A DNA stretch of 64,000 nucleotides, taken from positions 4,019,501 to 4,083,500 of the forward strand of contig JAWHQI010000099.1 of the NCBI GenBank assembly GCA_033032865.1, written 5' to 3'. Below, piece after piece: positions 9,057 through 20,275 of the stretch. This stretch comes from Dactylorhiza incarnata (taxonomy: Eukaryota > Streptophyta > Magnoliopsida > Asparagales > Orchidaceae). The position numbers and the translations under genes are program-made. The first letter of the stretch is position 1, and the number at the start of each line of letters is the position of its first letter. The notes beneath the pieces were generated by a model, which saw only the letters and a program-made list of their open reading frames with translations, did no database searches and was not told the origin of the DNA.

Positions 9057-11000
9057 TCAAAGTGACATTTCTAAGACACCTAATTCTAACCTAAGCATGT
9101 GAAAATGTGCATCGGGTAGAGGTTTGGTAAAAATATAGGCAAGTTGTGATTCCGTCCCTATAAAGCTAATTTTAACATGTTCTTTCTTAATATGATCTCT
9201 AATGAAATTATGTCGAACATCTATATGTTTAGATCTAGAATGATGTACGGGATTTTTTGTGAGATCTATAGCGCTCTTGTTGTCACACTTTAATTCAATG
9301 TTATTTAGATAAACACCAAAGTCTTCTAACGTTTGGGTTATCCATAATGCTTGTGCACAACAACTACCTAGTGCGATATATTCAGCCTCGGTGGCGGAGA
9401 GGGCAACAGAATTCTATTTCCTACTCGAACATGATATAAGTGAAGGGCCTATAAAATCACACGTGCTACTAGTGCTTTTACGATCTAATGAACATCCCGC
9501 ATAGTCCGAATCAGGAAAACTGCGTAGAATAAAACTATTATTATGAGGATACCATAAGCCTAATCTAGATGTTCCGATTAGATATCTAAAAATACATTTA
9601 ATCGCTTTTAAATGTGATTCTTTTGGGTTAGCTTGAAAATCTAGCACATAAGCAAACAGAAAACATAATATCGGGTCTAGATGCGCTTAAGTAAAACAAT
9701 GAGCCTATCATTCCTCTATATAATGTTTGATCTATTGAAATACCGACTTCATATTTTCCTAACTTTAGTGATGCAATCATAGGAGTATTGGCTTGCTTTA
9801 GGTTTTCAAATTCAAATCTCTTAAGAATATCATGAACATATTTAGTTTGACAAATAAATGTACCATCTTGTTTTTGTGAGATTTGAAATCCTAGAAAATA
9901 AGTGAGTTCTCTTAACAAGCTCATTTCAAATTCATTTTTCATCACAAAAATAACTTCATTACATAACTCTTCATTACTGGCTCCAAAAATTATATCATCA
10001 ACATAAATTTGCAATTTAATCAAATCATTATCTACATGCTTAATGAAGAGTGTATTATCTGCACTTCCCATTTTATAACCGTGCTTTATCAAAAATAATG
10101 TCAATCGTTCATACCAAGCACGTGGCGCTTGCTTTAATCCATGAAGTGCTTTTTCTAACGTATATACATGATTAGGAAATTTTTCATTCACAAAACCGGG
10201 GGGTTGTTCTACATAAACTTCTTCTTTTATAATCCCGTTTAGAAAGGCACTTTTAACATCCATTTGAAATAATTTAAAACTTTTAAAAGTCGCAAATGCA
10301 AGAAATATTCTAATTGATTCTAGGCGAGCAACGGGTGCAAAAGTTTCATCAAAATCTACCCCTTCGATTTGTGAATAACCTTGTGCAACAAGTCTTGCTT
10401 TATTCCTTGTTATCCTAGAGTCACCATCTAATTTATTTATGAAAATCCATTTGACTCCTATAACCGGATGATTAGATGGCTTCTCTAATAAATTCCAAAC
10501 CTTGTTACGTTCAAATTGATTTAATTCATCATTCATAGCTATAAACCAAAATTCATCATTTAAAGCGGTTGAAACATTTTTTGGTTCTATTTCGGATATA
10601 AAACAAAGGTTTGAAAAAAACTCATGTAAAGAAGAATGAGTACTTACCTCTTTTGATGGTTCTCCTATAACAAGTTCCTTTGGATGATCCTTAGTGAACT
10701 GCAACACGCTTGGAGGAACATATTCAATTATCTCATTTTCTTTCTCCTCTTGTTCTTCTTCTTTTTCTTCTTCTTTTTCTCCAAGTGATTCATCATTCTC
10801 ATGCTCCAAAGGGGAAATAGGTTCGTCTTCATTTCCTATATGATTAGAATCTACACAAGGAACAAACTCATCAAATCTTACATGTATAGACTCTTCAACT
10901 ACTTTAGTTCTTTTATTATATATTCTATAAGCCTTGCTAGTTGAAGAGTAACCAATGAAAATTCCCTCATCACATTTTTCATCAAATTTTCCTAGTGTAT
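9057..11000 (-). pseudogene. pol: Reverse transcriptase and RNase H of element B
   Basis: This makes cDNA from the element RNA. Copia RT motifs are clear: [27 protein letters not shown] and the catalytic YVDD (minus strand near 9985). RNase H follows with SATEAEYIAL and DNKSAIDLTKNP, ending at a TGA at 9057. A one-base insertion in a T run near 9640 shifts the frame, and a TAG near 9411 sits where relatives have Gln. Not functional. Confidence 0.88.
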
Positions 11001-12480
11001 CTTTAGTGTTTAAAATGAAACATTTACAACCAAACACATGAAAATAAGATACATTAGGTTTTCTTTTAAAGTAAAGCTCATAAGGTGTCAATTTTAAAAT
11101 AGGACGAAGCATGATATGATTAATGATATAACATGAAGTATTAACCGCTTCGGCCCAAAATGATTTAGGTAACCCATACTCACAAAGCATAGTCTGTGCT
11201 AGATCTTGAAGGCTTCTATTTTTCCTCTCCACTACACCATTTTGTTGTGGGGTGCGAGGAGCGGAAAATTCATGTTTAATTCCTAAATCATCACAAAAAG
11301 AAGAAAATCTATCATTTTCAAATTCTCCTCCATGATCCGAACGTATGCATTTAATTTTTAAATCAAGTTCATTTTGAATACGAATGCATAGTTTATTAAA
11401 TTCAAGGAATGCATCGGATTTGGAAGATAGAAATAATGTCCAATAAAATCTAGAGAAATCATCAATTATTACAAATGTTTATTTTCTACCTTCTAGACTA
11501 GAAGTGCTAACCGGTCCAAATAAATCCATATGAATTAATTGAAGAGGTCTAGTGGTAGAAATTACATTTTTGCTCTTAAAAGAATTTTTTGAAAATTTTC
11601 CTTTTTGGCAAGGCATACAAAGAGAAGATAAATTTCCATTAAGCATAGGTAATCCCTTAATTAATGTATCTTTTGATAATTTCAAGATAAGCTTGGTTCT
11701 AGAGTGACCAAGGCGCCTATGCCAAAGTTCTAATTCTTCATTTTTAGAAATAAAACATTTTAAAGAAGAATTTGAAAGATCATTAAAAGTAATCATATAA
11801 ACATTATGCATCCTAGGTGCGGTGAGTACGACATCATTTGTTTTAGAATTTATAATTTTACAAAGATTTGTAGATGATTCAAATAATACATTTAAGCCCT
11901 TATCACATAATTGACTAATTGAAATCAGATTATGTTTTAAACCATCTACATATAAAACATTTGAGATTGAGAAAGAATCATTACCCACTGTATCGATGCC
12001 CATGATCCTTCCTTTACCATTGTCACCAAATGTCACCATCCCTCCTTTCTTCATCTCAAGGCTAAGAAACTTTGCTTTGTTTCCCGTCATGTGTTTGGAG
12101 CATCCCGAATCCAAATACCACATGTCCTGTTTGCCCTTAGCCTGCCAACATACCTAAAAAGGAGATGAGAGTAAAGATCCGGATACCCAAGAGGTTCCTC
12201 CCATAGAATAGGTGGAAACCTTAGGCACCCAGATTTGCTTTATAGCACTGCGACCCTTTTTCTTACAAGAGTTTGAGGTGTGTCCAAATAAATGACATTT
12301 GGCACACGGAATAAAAGGGGATGAGACCCTTTTTGAAGTTTTGGTTAAGCTCTTGCTAGAATATGAGGTAACATTTAAGGTTTTGAAATTATTATTACCA
12401 GAATTAATGTTTATGGAATTGCAGCTAACATCGGCGTTAGGGGTTAACGCCTGGCGATAGCTTCCAGAGCTATATCCAAG
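11000..12480 (-). pseudogene. pol: Zinc knuckle, protease and integrase of element B
   Basis: In order: knuckle CAKCHLFGHTSNSC (near 12295-12335), protease active site WYLDSGCSKHMTG (near 12100), GAG-pre-integrase HHCC region starting at ELWHRRLGHS, and the integrase core. The catalytic residues are visible as [17 protein letters not shown] and NGVVERKN. In-frame stops occur near 12155 and at 11479. The segment just before the knuckle carries an in-frame dyad at 12428-12464. Confidence 0.85.
12428..12464. repeat. TAACGCC dyads within the coding region of element B
   Basis: The sequence reads cggcgttagg ggttaacgcc tggcg. These are the same arms as the LTR dyads, here read through in the Gag-Pol frame. 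Confidence 0.65.
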
Positions 12481-12501
12481 GCCATATTTGGCACTTCCAT
12501 G

Positions 12502-14098
12502 TCATTGGTTGGCCAAGATCATGTCCAGAGATCTTTGCCCAACTCCAAACTTCTTAATAGCCAAATTTAAATCATGAATACGAGCTTTGAGAGCGGTGTT
12601 TTCCGTTACCAACATAACGCACCGATTCGCAAAACTTTTCTTCCCATCCTCTATTTGAGAAAGAGAGGTTTTTAAAGTTCTTTCCAAATCTCCCTTCTCC
12701 TTAGTAAGAAGTTTAATAGTGGAGTGGGATTTAGAAAGAGCTTCTTCAAGTTCTTTCACTCTTGTCAAGGAGTGATTGCACTCTTGGCAATATACCTTTT
12801 CTTTCCCCAATTGTTTAGATAATTTTTTATTTTCTTTTAGCAAAAGTTTATTTTTAGAATTTAGAAGATCAATATCTTTTAAACTTTTATCAAAAAATTT
12901 GCATGTTTGTAAATATTCAATATATAAATCATCATAAGAAGTAGGGAGAGTTACCTCGGTGTTGCTTTGGACACTGCATTCATCTTCGAAAATCTTGTTA
13001 CTCTTTCCCATTAGGCACATGTTTTCCTCTTCTTCATCACTAGTGGATGAGCCGCTTGAAACCTCGGAGGAGGAGTCATCCCATGTAGCCGCTTTTAGGA
13101 CCTTCTTCTTCTCATTTTCCTTGTGCCCTTTTTCTTTACGCTCTTTCAGATATTTTGGGCACTTGCTCCGAATATGTCCGGTCTTTCTATAATGGTAGCA
13201 CTCCAGTGGTGGTCGTTCATCATCGTCCTCATCGCTACCTCTTTCTTTCTTTCTTTGATGAAGATCCTTTTTTGATGAAATATTTCAGGAAGGTGTTTCT
13301 CCTTTCCGGATTCTTCATGAACCTTTTGAACTTCTTCACAAAAAGGCTCTCCTTGTCCTCTTCATCATCATCTTCATTTGCCTCCTTCTTTGACTTTAAG
13401 GCCAAATTCTTCTTCTTTGGCTCCAAGTTGTACTCTTGTTGTTGAATTTTGAGTTTAACCTCATGGGTCTTGAGGTTCCCAATAAGGCTCTTAATTTGGA
13501 GCTTTTTCAAGTCGTGCAACTCCGAGATAGCCATCACCTTTGGATTGAACTTTGGAGGGAGAGACCTTAGAATTTTTCTCACCAAGTCGCCGTTGGAGAA
13601 CACCTTTCCAAGCACTTTTGAGTCGTTGATGATTTTGGTGAACCTTGTGTACATAGAATCCACGTCTTCATCTGTCTCCATCCGGAATTTCTCATACTCG
13701 GATTCAAGTTGGAAGAGCTTTGAATCCTTCACCTGCGAAGTGCCTTCATGAGTAATTTCTAAAGGATTCCAAATATCATAAGTTGTTTCGCAAGCACAAG
13801 TTCTATTAAATTCCGTTCTATCCAAAGCACAAAATAACGCATTCATTGCTTTAGCATTATTCTTACATCTCAACTTATCATTGTCATCCCATCTATCTCT
13901 AGGTTTTTCCATAGTGACTTCTCCAACAACAAATGTTGGTGGAGAATAACTTTGTTCTACCATACCCCAAAAGTCATTATCTAAAGAAGTTAAAAAACAA
14001 CGCATTCTAGTTTTCCAATAATTACAATCAGTTCCAGTAAATAGTGGAGGTCTACTTATCCCTTGACCCTCCATAAAGGCATAATCATGATGCGCCAT
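12502..14098 (-). pseudogene. gag: Gag of element B
   Basis: The start at 14098 (MAHHDYAFMEGQGISRPP) suits copia Gag better than the upstream ATG that overlaps the primer-binding site. The UBN2-type region includes FTGTDCNYWKTRM and continues to about 13400. A frameshift near 13240 separates it from a knuckle CYHYRKTGHIRSKC, in which the second Cys is Tyr, a G-to-A change. A long charged coiled coil (13020-12502) follows and ends at a TGA. Confidence 0.82.
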
Positions 14099-14133
14099 TA
14101 TTCTCGGTTGTGAGACTGTTTTGGAATAACCTC

Positions 14134-14145
14134 GCTCTGATACCA
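14134..14145 (-). promoter_or_regulatory. Primer-binding site of element B
   Basis: The minus strand reads TGGTATCAGAGC, the standard initiator tRNA-Met site, two bases from the LTR. Confidence 0.9.
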
Positions 14146-14257
14146 AGTGTTGGACCTGATGGCGCCCTTAGGTGGGGGGTGAATAAGGGGTTTACTATTT
14201 TTACAATAAACTGACAGATTTTAAAGAAACAGAAAACTTTTTTAGCACTGTTGCTAA

Positions 14258-14322
14258 CGCCAGGCGTTGACTAGTTAACGTCTGGCGTTGACTAGTTAAC
14301 GTCTGGCGTTATCCCTCCAGAG
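14258..14322. repeat. Three TAACGCC/GGCGTTA dyads near the U5 end of the B LTR
   Basis: The motif gctaacgccaggcgtt is followed by two copies of gttaacgtctggcgtt separated by gactagt. One arm has decayed from CGCC to CGTC. Confidence 0.75.
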
Positions 14323-14504
14323 AGTATTTTGGCAGAAATAAACAAAGTGATTTTACTTGCACAATTTTAAATGAAATATAAATCCAGAAAAATAGATATA
14401 CTGAAAAAAGAATTTTATATATATCACAAAATGATTACAAGGATAATAATTCAATAACGCTTGAAATTGAGGCGACAAGTTGAAAATCTCTTTTTTGTTC
14501 CTTC

Positions 14505-14660
14505 ACCGGTCCTTGGGACAAGGACCGGTTGGCTATAGCCTATCTATCCCTAGATAAGTCCTCTAGCCACCCCCTAGATCTACCCTTGACCTAGTTGCCA
14601 TGCACAAGGCGGTGAATTGCCCCCTAAGCCGCACAAAGACCTAGTCTCCACACGCAAGGC
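14505..14660 (-). repeat. Series of hairpins in the transcribed leader of B
   Basis: A perfect 11-bp stem ACCGGTCCTTG/CAAGGACCGGT has a 3-base loop at 14505-14529. Next come the palindrome GGCTATAGCC (14531-14540) and a 6-bp stem TATCTA/TAGATA at 14541-14556. The repeated phrases CTAGGTC and GCACAAGGCGG, with their complements, continue to about 14660. Confidence 0.75.
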
Positions 14661-14945
14661 GGCGATTTCACTACAGTTACAAGTAAATGAAAAGATAAAT
14701 ATACAAATCAGAATAAAAGACTCCCTATATTGAAGAGTACTGAAGGAGAAGTTGAAGACGCGCTTTGATCATCATCGGAGTTGAAGCGAGCGTCCTTCTT
14801 CAAATTGACCGTTGTAAATCTCCTTCTCACTCTTGTTCTTCAATGGTGGTGTTGGGAGTTCTCTGAATTCGGGGATGAAATGCTCTCTCAAAAGATTGGA
14901 GTGAAGGCTTCCAGAAAAGCTCTATTGAACACCGAAATCAGGTCT

Positions 14946-14953
14946 TTAAATAG
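14946..14953 (-). promoter_or_regulatory. TATA-like site of the B LTR
   Basis: The minus strand reads CTATTTAAAG about 640 bases from the U3 end. TAACGCC dyads stand directly upstream of it at 14962-15000. Confidence 0.4.
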
Positions 14954-14961
14954 ACACGGGA

Positions 14962-15000
14962 GCTAACGCCTGGCGTTAGGGTTAACGCCAGCGTTAAGCA
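14962..15000. repeat. TAACGCC dyads upstream of the B promoter
   Basis: The sequence gctaacgcctggcgttagg is followed by gttaacgccagcgttaagc. These are two adjacent inverted repeats. Confidence 0.8.
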
Positions 15001-15054
15001 CCGTGTCTGGCAGTTGCTGAAGTCATGCAAAAAGTTGGGAGCGTGACAGAACAA

Positions 15055-15465
15055 AATTTCATCGAACGGGACGGATTTCGTCGAGCACGCCTTCGTCGAA
15101 CGCACCCTTCATCAAACGGAAAAACCGCAACTGTCAGGATCGTGCAAAATTCCAGGATCGTGACAGAACAAACTTTCGTCAAACGGAATCAATTTCATCG
15201 AACGGAGCTTCAAGTTTGTCGAACACAGTTGTTGGGCGCAACGTCATCGAGCGCAGGCTCAGTTCATCGAACGGAGCTCCTCGTTTGTTGAACGCAACTT
15301 GTCGAGCGCAAATTCGTCGAGCGCAGGAACTTTTGTCGAACGGAGCTCCTCGTTCGTCGAACGAAGCTTGTCGAGCGCAAATTCGTCGAGCACCGGAAAT
15401 TTCGTCGAACGCAACTCCTCGTTCGTCGAACGCAGGTCCATTCGTCGAACGCAGCTTCCTTCTCA
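15055..15465. repeat. U3 array of TTCGTCGAACG motifs, element B LTR
   Basis: About twenty copies of ttcgtcgaacg(c/g)a(g) or variants occur in 410 bases, for example at 15347, 15401, 15423 and 15441. The core TTCGTCGAA has TTC and GAA arms around GTC. Variants are mainly CG to TG or CA. Open frames over this block on both strands are by-products of the repeat. Confidence 0.88.
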
Positions 15466-15485
15466 GCAGTTTTCTTCTCAATGGA

Positions 15486-15530
15486 AGTTAATGCAGGGCG
15501 TTAACTACTAACGCGGGGCGTTAACTCTCT
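15486..15530. repeat. TAACGCC-type dyads at the U3 start of the B LTR
   Basis: Arms read gttaatgcagggcgttaac and then taacgcggggcgttaac. Both are degenerate versions of the TAACGCC dyad. Confidence 0.7.
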
Positions 15531-15589
15531 TTCCAGAGAATCCTCATCACACAACATCCTGTTCATAGGGTTATTTAACAATAGTACCT

Positions 15590-17132
15590 GCACACTTATA
15601 AACACAAGCAAGATCAAATGCATAGTGTGATTTGTTATTCTCAAACTAAGAGATGTGGAACACAAGCTCCAACACAGACAACTTGTTCTCAATGAGAACA
15701 ATGTGTTCTGTGGAGGCAGCCAAATCTTTCTTAAGATTGACATTTTCTTCACTTAATTGGTTCATTTCAGCCAACTTGCCTCTGAGAGAGATTATCTCTT
15801 TCTCAGATTTAATTAAATCTAAACAAAGAGTTTTGAATTCATCTTTGAATTCAATTGAATTAAAATCAAAATTAGATACTACCTGATCACTGTCAGTTTC
15901 TGATTCTGATTCTTCTGAATTATGTCCTGAGGCATTGATAGCCATAATGTAGAAATTTCTTTCACTTCATCATCACTGGAGCTGGATGATGATGCATATT
16001 CTGAATCATTGCATGAGTCATAAGCAACCATCAAGCATTGATCCTTCTCATTTGCATTTTCTTCATCTTTAGAAGAGCTGGATGAAGATTCTAATTCTGT
16101 TTCACTCCATGTTTCAGCTACAAAGCCTCTTCCCTTATGCTTTTGTTTGTGGGAGGAAGGCGTGCTGGAGTGCCTTTTCTCTTCTTTCTCTTTTCTCTTC
16201 TCCTTATTTTGGTTCTCTAGACACTCGGGTAGAATGTGTCCAGGTTTCTTGCTGCCAAAACAAATTATTTCTGTAGAATTAGATTTGTCATACCTTGGCT
16301 TTTCTCTGGATCTTGAATCCTTCTTTCTGAAGTCCTTTCTTGCGCTCTTGTAGAATCTCTTGGCTAGAAGACTCATAAACTCCACTTCTCCTAGAGCTTT
16401 ATCTTCCTCTTCAGTTGCTTGGAAAGCAATGCTCTTTTCCTTCTTGGATGCTGGTGAGGAAGTAGATTGTTCAGCTTCTCTGGACTTGATAAGCTGTTCA
16501 TAGGATTTAAGCTTGCCTAACAAGGTCTCAGTAGAGATCTCATTGAGGATTCTGGCTTCCTTGATTGGCCAGATCCTAGAGTCCCATGTGCTGGGGAAGC
16601 ACATTAGGATCTTATCATTGACTTCAGTGATAGAGATCACTTTGTCCAAAGTCTTCAGCTCATTGATTATGAGGCTGAGCCTGTTGTACATATCAGCTAC
16701 TGTTTCATTTTCTCCCTTCTTGAAGTTTTCATACTGAGAGATGAGATGAGATCTTCTATCTTTTCTCTCATCTGCAGATCCTTCAACCATGTTGTTGAGG
16801 GAGGTCCAGATTTCCCTTGCTGAGGTGCATTCCACAACTTTTTAAAATATATCATCTGACATTGTCTGTGCCAATATATTCATTGCTTTGGCATCAACAC
16901 TTATCTGCTTCTTTTGAGCTTTTGTCCACTCAGGAGGTGGAACAGCATTATTTTTTGTTGTAGTTTTCGTGCTTGTTGTTGCTGTAGGAGTAGGAGGTCC
17001 TGTCAAAATAACATTGAAAATATCTTCATCAATAGAGTTCATATATAATCTGATCCTTGCCTTCCACAGTGCAAACTTATTTAGATTGCACATAGGAGGT
17101 CTTGTGCTTGAGTATTCTTTGTTCTGTGCCAT
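15590..17132 (-). pseudogene. gag: Gag of element C
   Basis: The start MAQNKEYSSTRPPMCNLNKF aligns with the gag of A. A TAA at about codon 98 (after MSDDIF) sits where A has Gln; the gag of F has the same stop. Downstream the frame continues with SADERKDRRSHLISQYENFK, a knuckle CFGSKKPGHILPEC in which the second Cys is Ser, then acidic serine-rich sequence. A frameshift near 15890 leads into a leucine-rich coiled coil that ends at the B insertion. Confidence 0.82.
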
Positions 17133-17219
17133 GAGTTTTTAGAAAAATAAAACTCTAGAAGAAAATTAAGATCTAATTGATCTTTTGATTCAGGTGTTAG
17201 CCTGTAAAGAATCAACCAA

Positions 17220-17231
17220 CCTCTGATACCA
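17220..17231 (-). promoter_or_regulatory. Primer-binding site of element C
   Basis: The minus strand reads TGGTATCAGAGG, with a two-base spacer before the LTR. Confidence 0.85.
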
Positions 17232-17479
17232 ATTGAAATGAGGTTAGATCTTAAAGTCACTCTAGAGGGGGGTGAATAGAGTATTAAAAAGTTTTTCACA
17301 TATTTTTATAGCGGAAATAAAATAGTGATATATATATGTGTGCACTGAGTGAGTTATAAAAACAAATAAGAACACACAGCACAATACAGAAAATCACACA
17401 AACACAGAGGACACAAGGATTTTATAGTAGTTCCCTAATAAACCTCGGTATGTCTACTCTTCTACCACCCTTGGTAGGA

Positions 17480-17612
17480 TTCCACAAGGTTTTTGATTAG
17501 GTGCCCTATCACCAATGGATTTTTGATGAGGTGTCCAAACACCAATGAGCTTTTGATCAGGTGCTCAAACCAACCACAAGTTTTTGATCAGGTGCCCTGC
17601 CACCAAGGTGTT
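17480..17612 (-). repeat. Tandem leader repeats, element C LTR
   Basis: Four units of about 30-34 bases contain TTTTTGATcAGGTG and a small GGTG/CACC stem, as in GGTGCCCTATCACC, GGTGTCCAAACACC and GGTGCCCTGCCACC. They occupy the same relative place as the GAGTCT hairpins of A and F. Confidence 0.7.
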
Positions 17613-18357
17613 AACTTTTAAAGGAGTTATAACCCTGTACAGAATGGGATAAAGAGGGTTAAGATGTTCTTCTCTGTCAAGAATCTGAGAAAAGACTAGT
17701 GAAATGTGTTGTTGTAAAGCTCCCCCTGTCTGATAGAAATGGTTGACAGTTGAGGATGGAGCTTTCTCTTGAATGTAGATCTTCCTTGATAGCTGATGAA
17801 TCTGAGAGACAAAGGTTTCTCAGATTGTTTGTTGCTCTTGAATATTTAGAACTAGCAGCAGAAATATGAGATAAGAATGTTGATGTTGTTCTCAGAGATT
17901 GAGATGTGCTGCTTGAGGAAGATGAAGATCGGTAAGCTTTTTCTTTCTTCCTTCTGTGTTTTTCTCTCCACAGTATTCTTCTCTTTTTTCTATCTTGTTG
18001 TACTGCTGTAATGTAATAATACTGTATATCTTCTTCTTCCTTATTCCTTTGATAATATATCTCTGATTTGAAATTCAAATCCTCTGAATAAGGAATAGAA
18101 TAAACAGGAGGATTATTTCTTGGAACTGCATGCCAATATTTAATTCCTTTTCCTTTTTAATTAATGTATCCTTTTCCACCAAATGGCTATTTTCTCGGGA
18201 AGAGAATGGAAAGGAATAAAATAAAAGGAAAGATAATATCATTGACTTATCTGGTAGGAATAGATCCGTTGCTGAAAGTCGATCTGAGTTCAGAGAATGA
18301 AATAAAAATGATCTGTCTGAAATTCTGAACTGAGGAGAAATTTTGTGGACCTGAGAA

Positions 18358-18790
18358 CTGAGTTCGTCGAACAGAATGTTGGATTTCGTCGATCTGAACA
18401 TCTGTTGCTGATTCGTCGAACGCAGACTGGAATTTGTCGATCTCAATGTAAGGTTCGTCGAACTGAAGAATAAACTGCTAAATCTGGCTGGAAGAATTGA
18501 ATTAGTCAAGCTGAGATGATATTTCATCGACCTGAATCAATTCGTTGCCCGCTGAGACTTGGTAAATTCGTCGACCGCTAAGACTGAGCAAATTCATCGA
18601 CCACTGAGACTGAGCAAATTCATCGACCGCTGAGATTGAGCAAATTCGTCGACCGCTGAGAGGAGTTCGTCGAACGCAGAATAGAGTTTGTCGAACGCAG
18701 AACCTTGGCAAGTTCGTCGAACTGGAGCATGTCGTTCATCGAACGCAGGATGGAGTTCGTCGAACGCAGTATGGAGTTCGTCGAACGCAA
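18358..18790. repeat. U3 array of TTCGTCGA motifs, element C LTR
   Basis: About sixteen copies of (t)tcgtcga(a/c)c occur. In the middle it has a subarray caaattcgtcgaccgctgagac repeated about four times (18555-18660). Copies with catcga or tgtcga are decayed. Confidence 0.85.
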
Positions 18791-18918
18791 AAACTGAATC
18801 TTTTCCTTAGTTCTATCAGGCTAAAACCTTGACCCTTAAGACAATACATTGGGGTCAACTTAGTCCTAGTCAACAGATAGTGATCCTATCCCAAATCAGT
18901 AATAGGGTTGTTCCAACA

Positions 18919-19650
18919 CCATATTATATCTTGCACAATATAACCCTCACAAAGGATTCACCAGCATGGATGAGGTTCTCCAGAAATGAGAACAACAGAA
19001 GAAAGAAAATGAAGAAGACAGGTTTTTATTCTAATAAGCCAGTAAAGTTTAATCACCCTCCTCCTCCTCCTCCTCCAGAAGTAGGATCAATAGGGATGTC
19101 TTCTTCCTCCTCTCAGAAATCTATCTCTCAGTCTTCAAGAAGATCTGAAGGAAGCCATAGAAGCTCAAGTGGCTCCCATAGTTCTAAATCAGCCAGAGCT
19201 CCTCCTTTAGGATCTGCCAGAACTTCTTCTTCAGTATATAAGTATCATGTTTCTGATGGCTCCTCTCACAGGAAAAGAAATTTTGATGAACAAACTTCAT
19301 ATTAGGCCAGTGATATTGATGAAAGGCCTCCTTCACCAGTAAATCCAGAATCAGATAAGATAGCTCACATGGCTAGATTCAAAGAATCAATAGCTACAGC
19401 TCAGATCAATAAAGCGAAAGCAGAAGGCAAGGATTTCTCTCAATTTTCTACAATGTCTGATTTCAGAAGAAAAGAATTTGAAAAGTACAGCTCTAGACAC
19501 CTCTTTGATGCTGAAGATTATCTAAGGTTGCACCCTGCAGCAGTGGTTCCTCATGCCTCATCTCAAACCCTGCTGGGAGCTAATGACCTCTACATGAGTA
19601 AAGAGAATCTGAGAACCCAAATAGAGAAATCATCTTCAAGCCTTCTTTAA
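18919..19650 (+). pseudogene. 3'-proximal ORF of element D, function unknown
   Basis: One frame runs from the C LTR border to 19650, broken by a single TAG near 19303. It contains a basic segment (NRRKKMKKTGFY), a run of prolines, a long serine-rich stretch, and a charged C-terminal part with MARFKESIATAQINKAKAEG. It occupies the place that ORF2 has in A, but I see no clear sequence match to that protein. Confidence 0.55.
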
Positions 19651-19833
19651 AGTGAAAGAGTAAAGCTTCAATTCATTTGGTTTTGATTAATTCTATTTTC
19701 AGTGTAAACCTTCCTAAACTCAGAATTCTATATATTTTATCTACTAAAATGATTTAAATTTCGTCAGATATATATGCTCTGTGTTTGTTGTTTGTTTTAT
19801 TCTATTATTTGTCAAATAGTATCCTAACCCAAG

Positions 19834-19843
19834 TAGGGGGAGA
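19834..19843 (+). promoter_or_regulatory. Polypurine tract of element D
   Basis: The run taggggga gat lies directly before tgttgg, the LTR start. Confidence 0.85.
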
Positions 19844-19984
19844 TTGTTGGAACAACCCTATTACTGATTTGGGCTAGGATCACTATCTGTTGATTATGAC
19901 TCAAGTTGACCCCATTGTATAGTCTAAGGGTCAAGTTCTAAGTGTGTCTGAGTAGCTAGAGCTTAGGAAAAATTCCAAGTTTCT

Positions 19985-20275
19985 GTGTTCGACGAACTTC
20001 AATCTGCGTTCGACAAAATTCATTCTGCGTTCGACGAATGTCGTGTTTCAGTTCGACGAACTTACTCCTCAGCTCGACGAATTCAATCCTCAAGCCGGTT
20101 CAACAGATTTTCTCTTTTAGTTTGACGAACTCCAGATTGAGATCGACGAACTTACCTCTGTGTTCGACCTATAAGTAACAAGATGTTCAGTTCGATGAAC
20201 TCAATTTTCAGTTCGACGAACTCAACTCTCAGCTCGACGCACTCAGTTTTCTGCTCGACGAATTTCTTCTCCAGC
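19985..20275. repeat. U3 array of TTCGACGAA motifs, element D LTR
   Basis: About fourteen copies of gttcgacgaa(c/t) occur roughly every 20-25 bases, the reverse complement of the motif in C. They start about 140 bases into the LTR. Confidence 0.85.

Larger units (their letters stand above)
8700..15580 (-). mobile_element. Element B: decayed autonomous Ty1/copia retrotransposon, 3' LTR missing
   Basis: The order on the minus strand is 5' LTR (14148-15580), primer-binding site, gag, protease, integrase, reverse transcriptase and RNase H. This order defines Ty1/copia. The element interrupts the gag of C: C coding sequence runs up to about 15590 in one frame and stops at the B LTR. The left boundary given here is approximate. 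Confidence 0.8.
14148..15580 (-). repeat. 5' LTR of element B (1433 bp)
   Basis: It starts tgttggacc next to the primer-binding site and ends ttatttaaca. The outer end was set by the TGTTAAATAA start typical of this kind of copia LTR and by the resumption of C coding sequence. Contents from U3: TAACGCC dyads, a TTCGTCGAACG array, a weak TATA-like site and leader hairpins. Confidence 0.75.
15581..18918 (-). mobile_element. Element C: copia-like element, gag and 5' LTR, interrupted by B
   Basis: The 5' LTR (17234-18918), primer-binding site and gag are in order on the minus strand. Gag breaks off at the B insertion, and no continuation was recognised left of B. LTR sequence and leader repeats match element D, so C and D are one family. 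Confidence 0.8.
17234..18918 (-). repeat. 5' LTR of element C (1685 bp)
   Basis: It runs from tgaaatgagg to ttccaaca. The outer 90 bases are nearly the reverse complement of the start of the D LTR at 19845, which fixes the end. Confidence 0.85.

Noticed and set aside
15055..15465. TTCGTCGAA as a heat-shock element (as in ONSEN-like copia elements)
   Set aside because: Heat-shock elements have TTC and GAA separated by two bases; here the spacing is three throughout.
15179..15511. Arginine/serine-rich frames on both strands
   Set aside because: They are translations of the TTCGTCGAACG array in the U3 of B.
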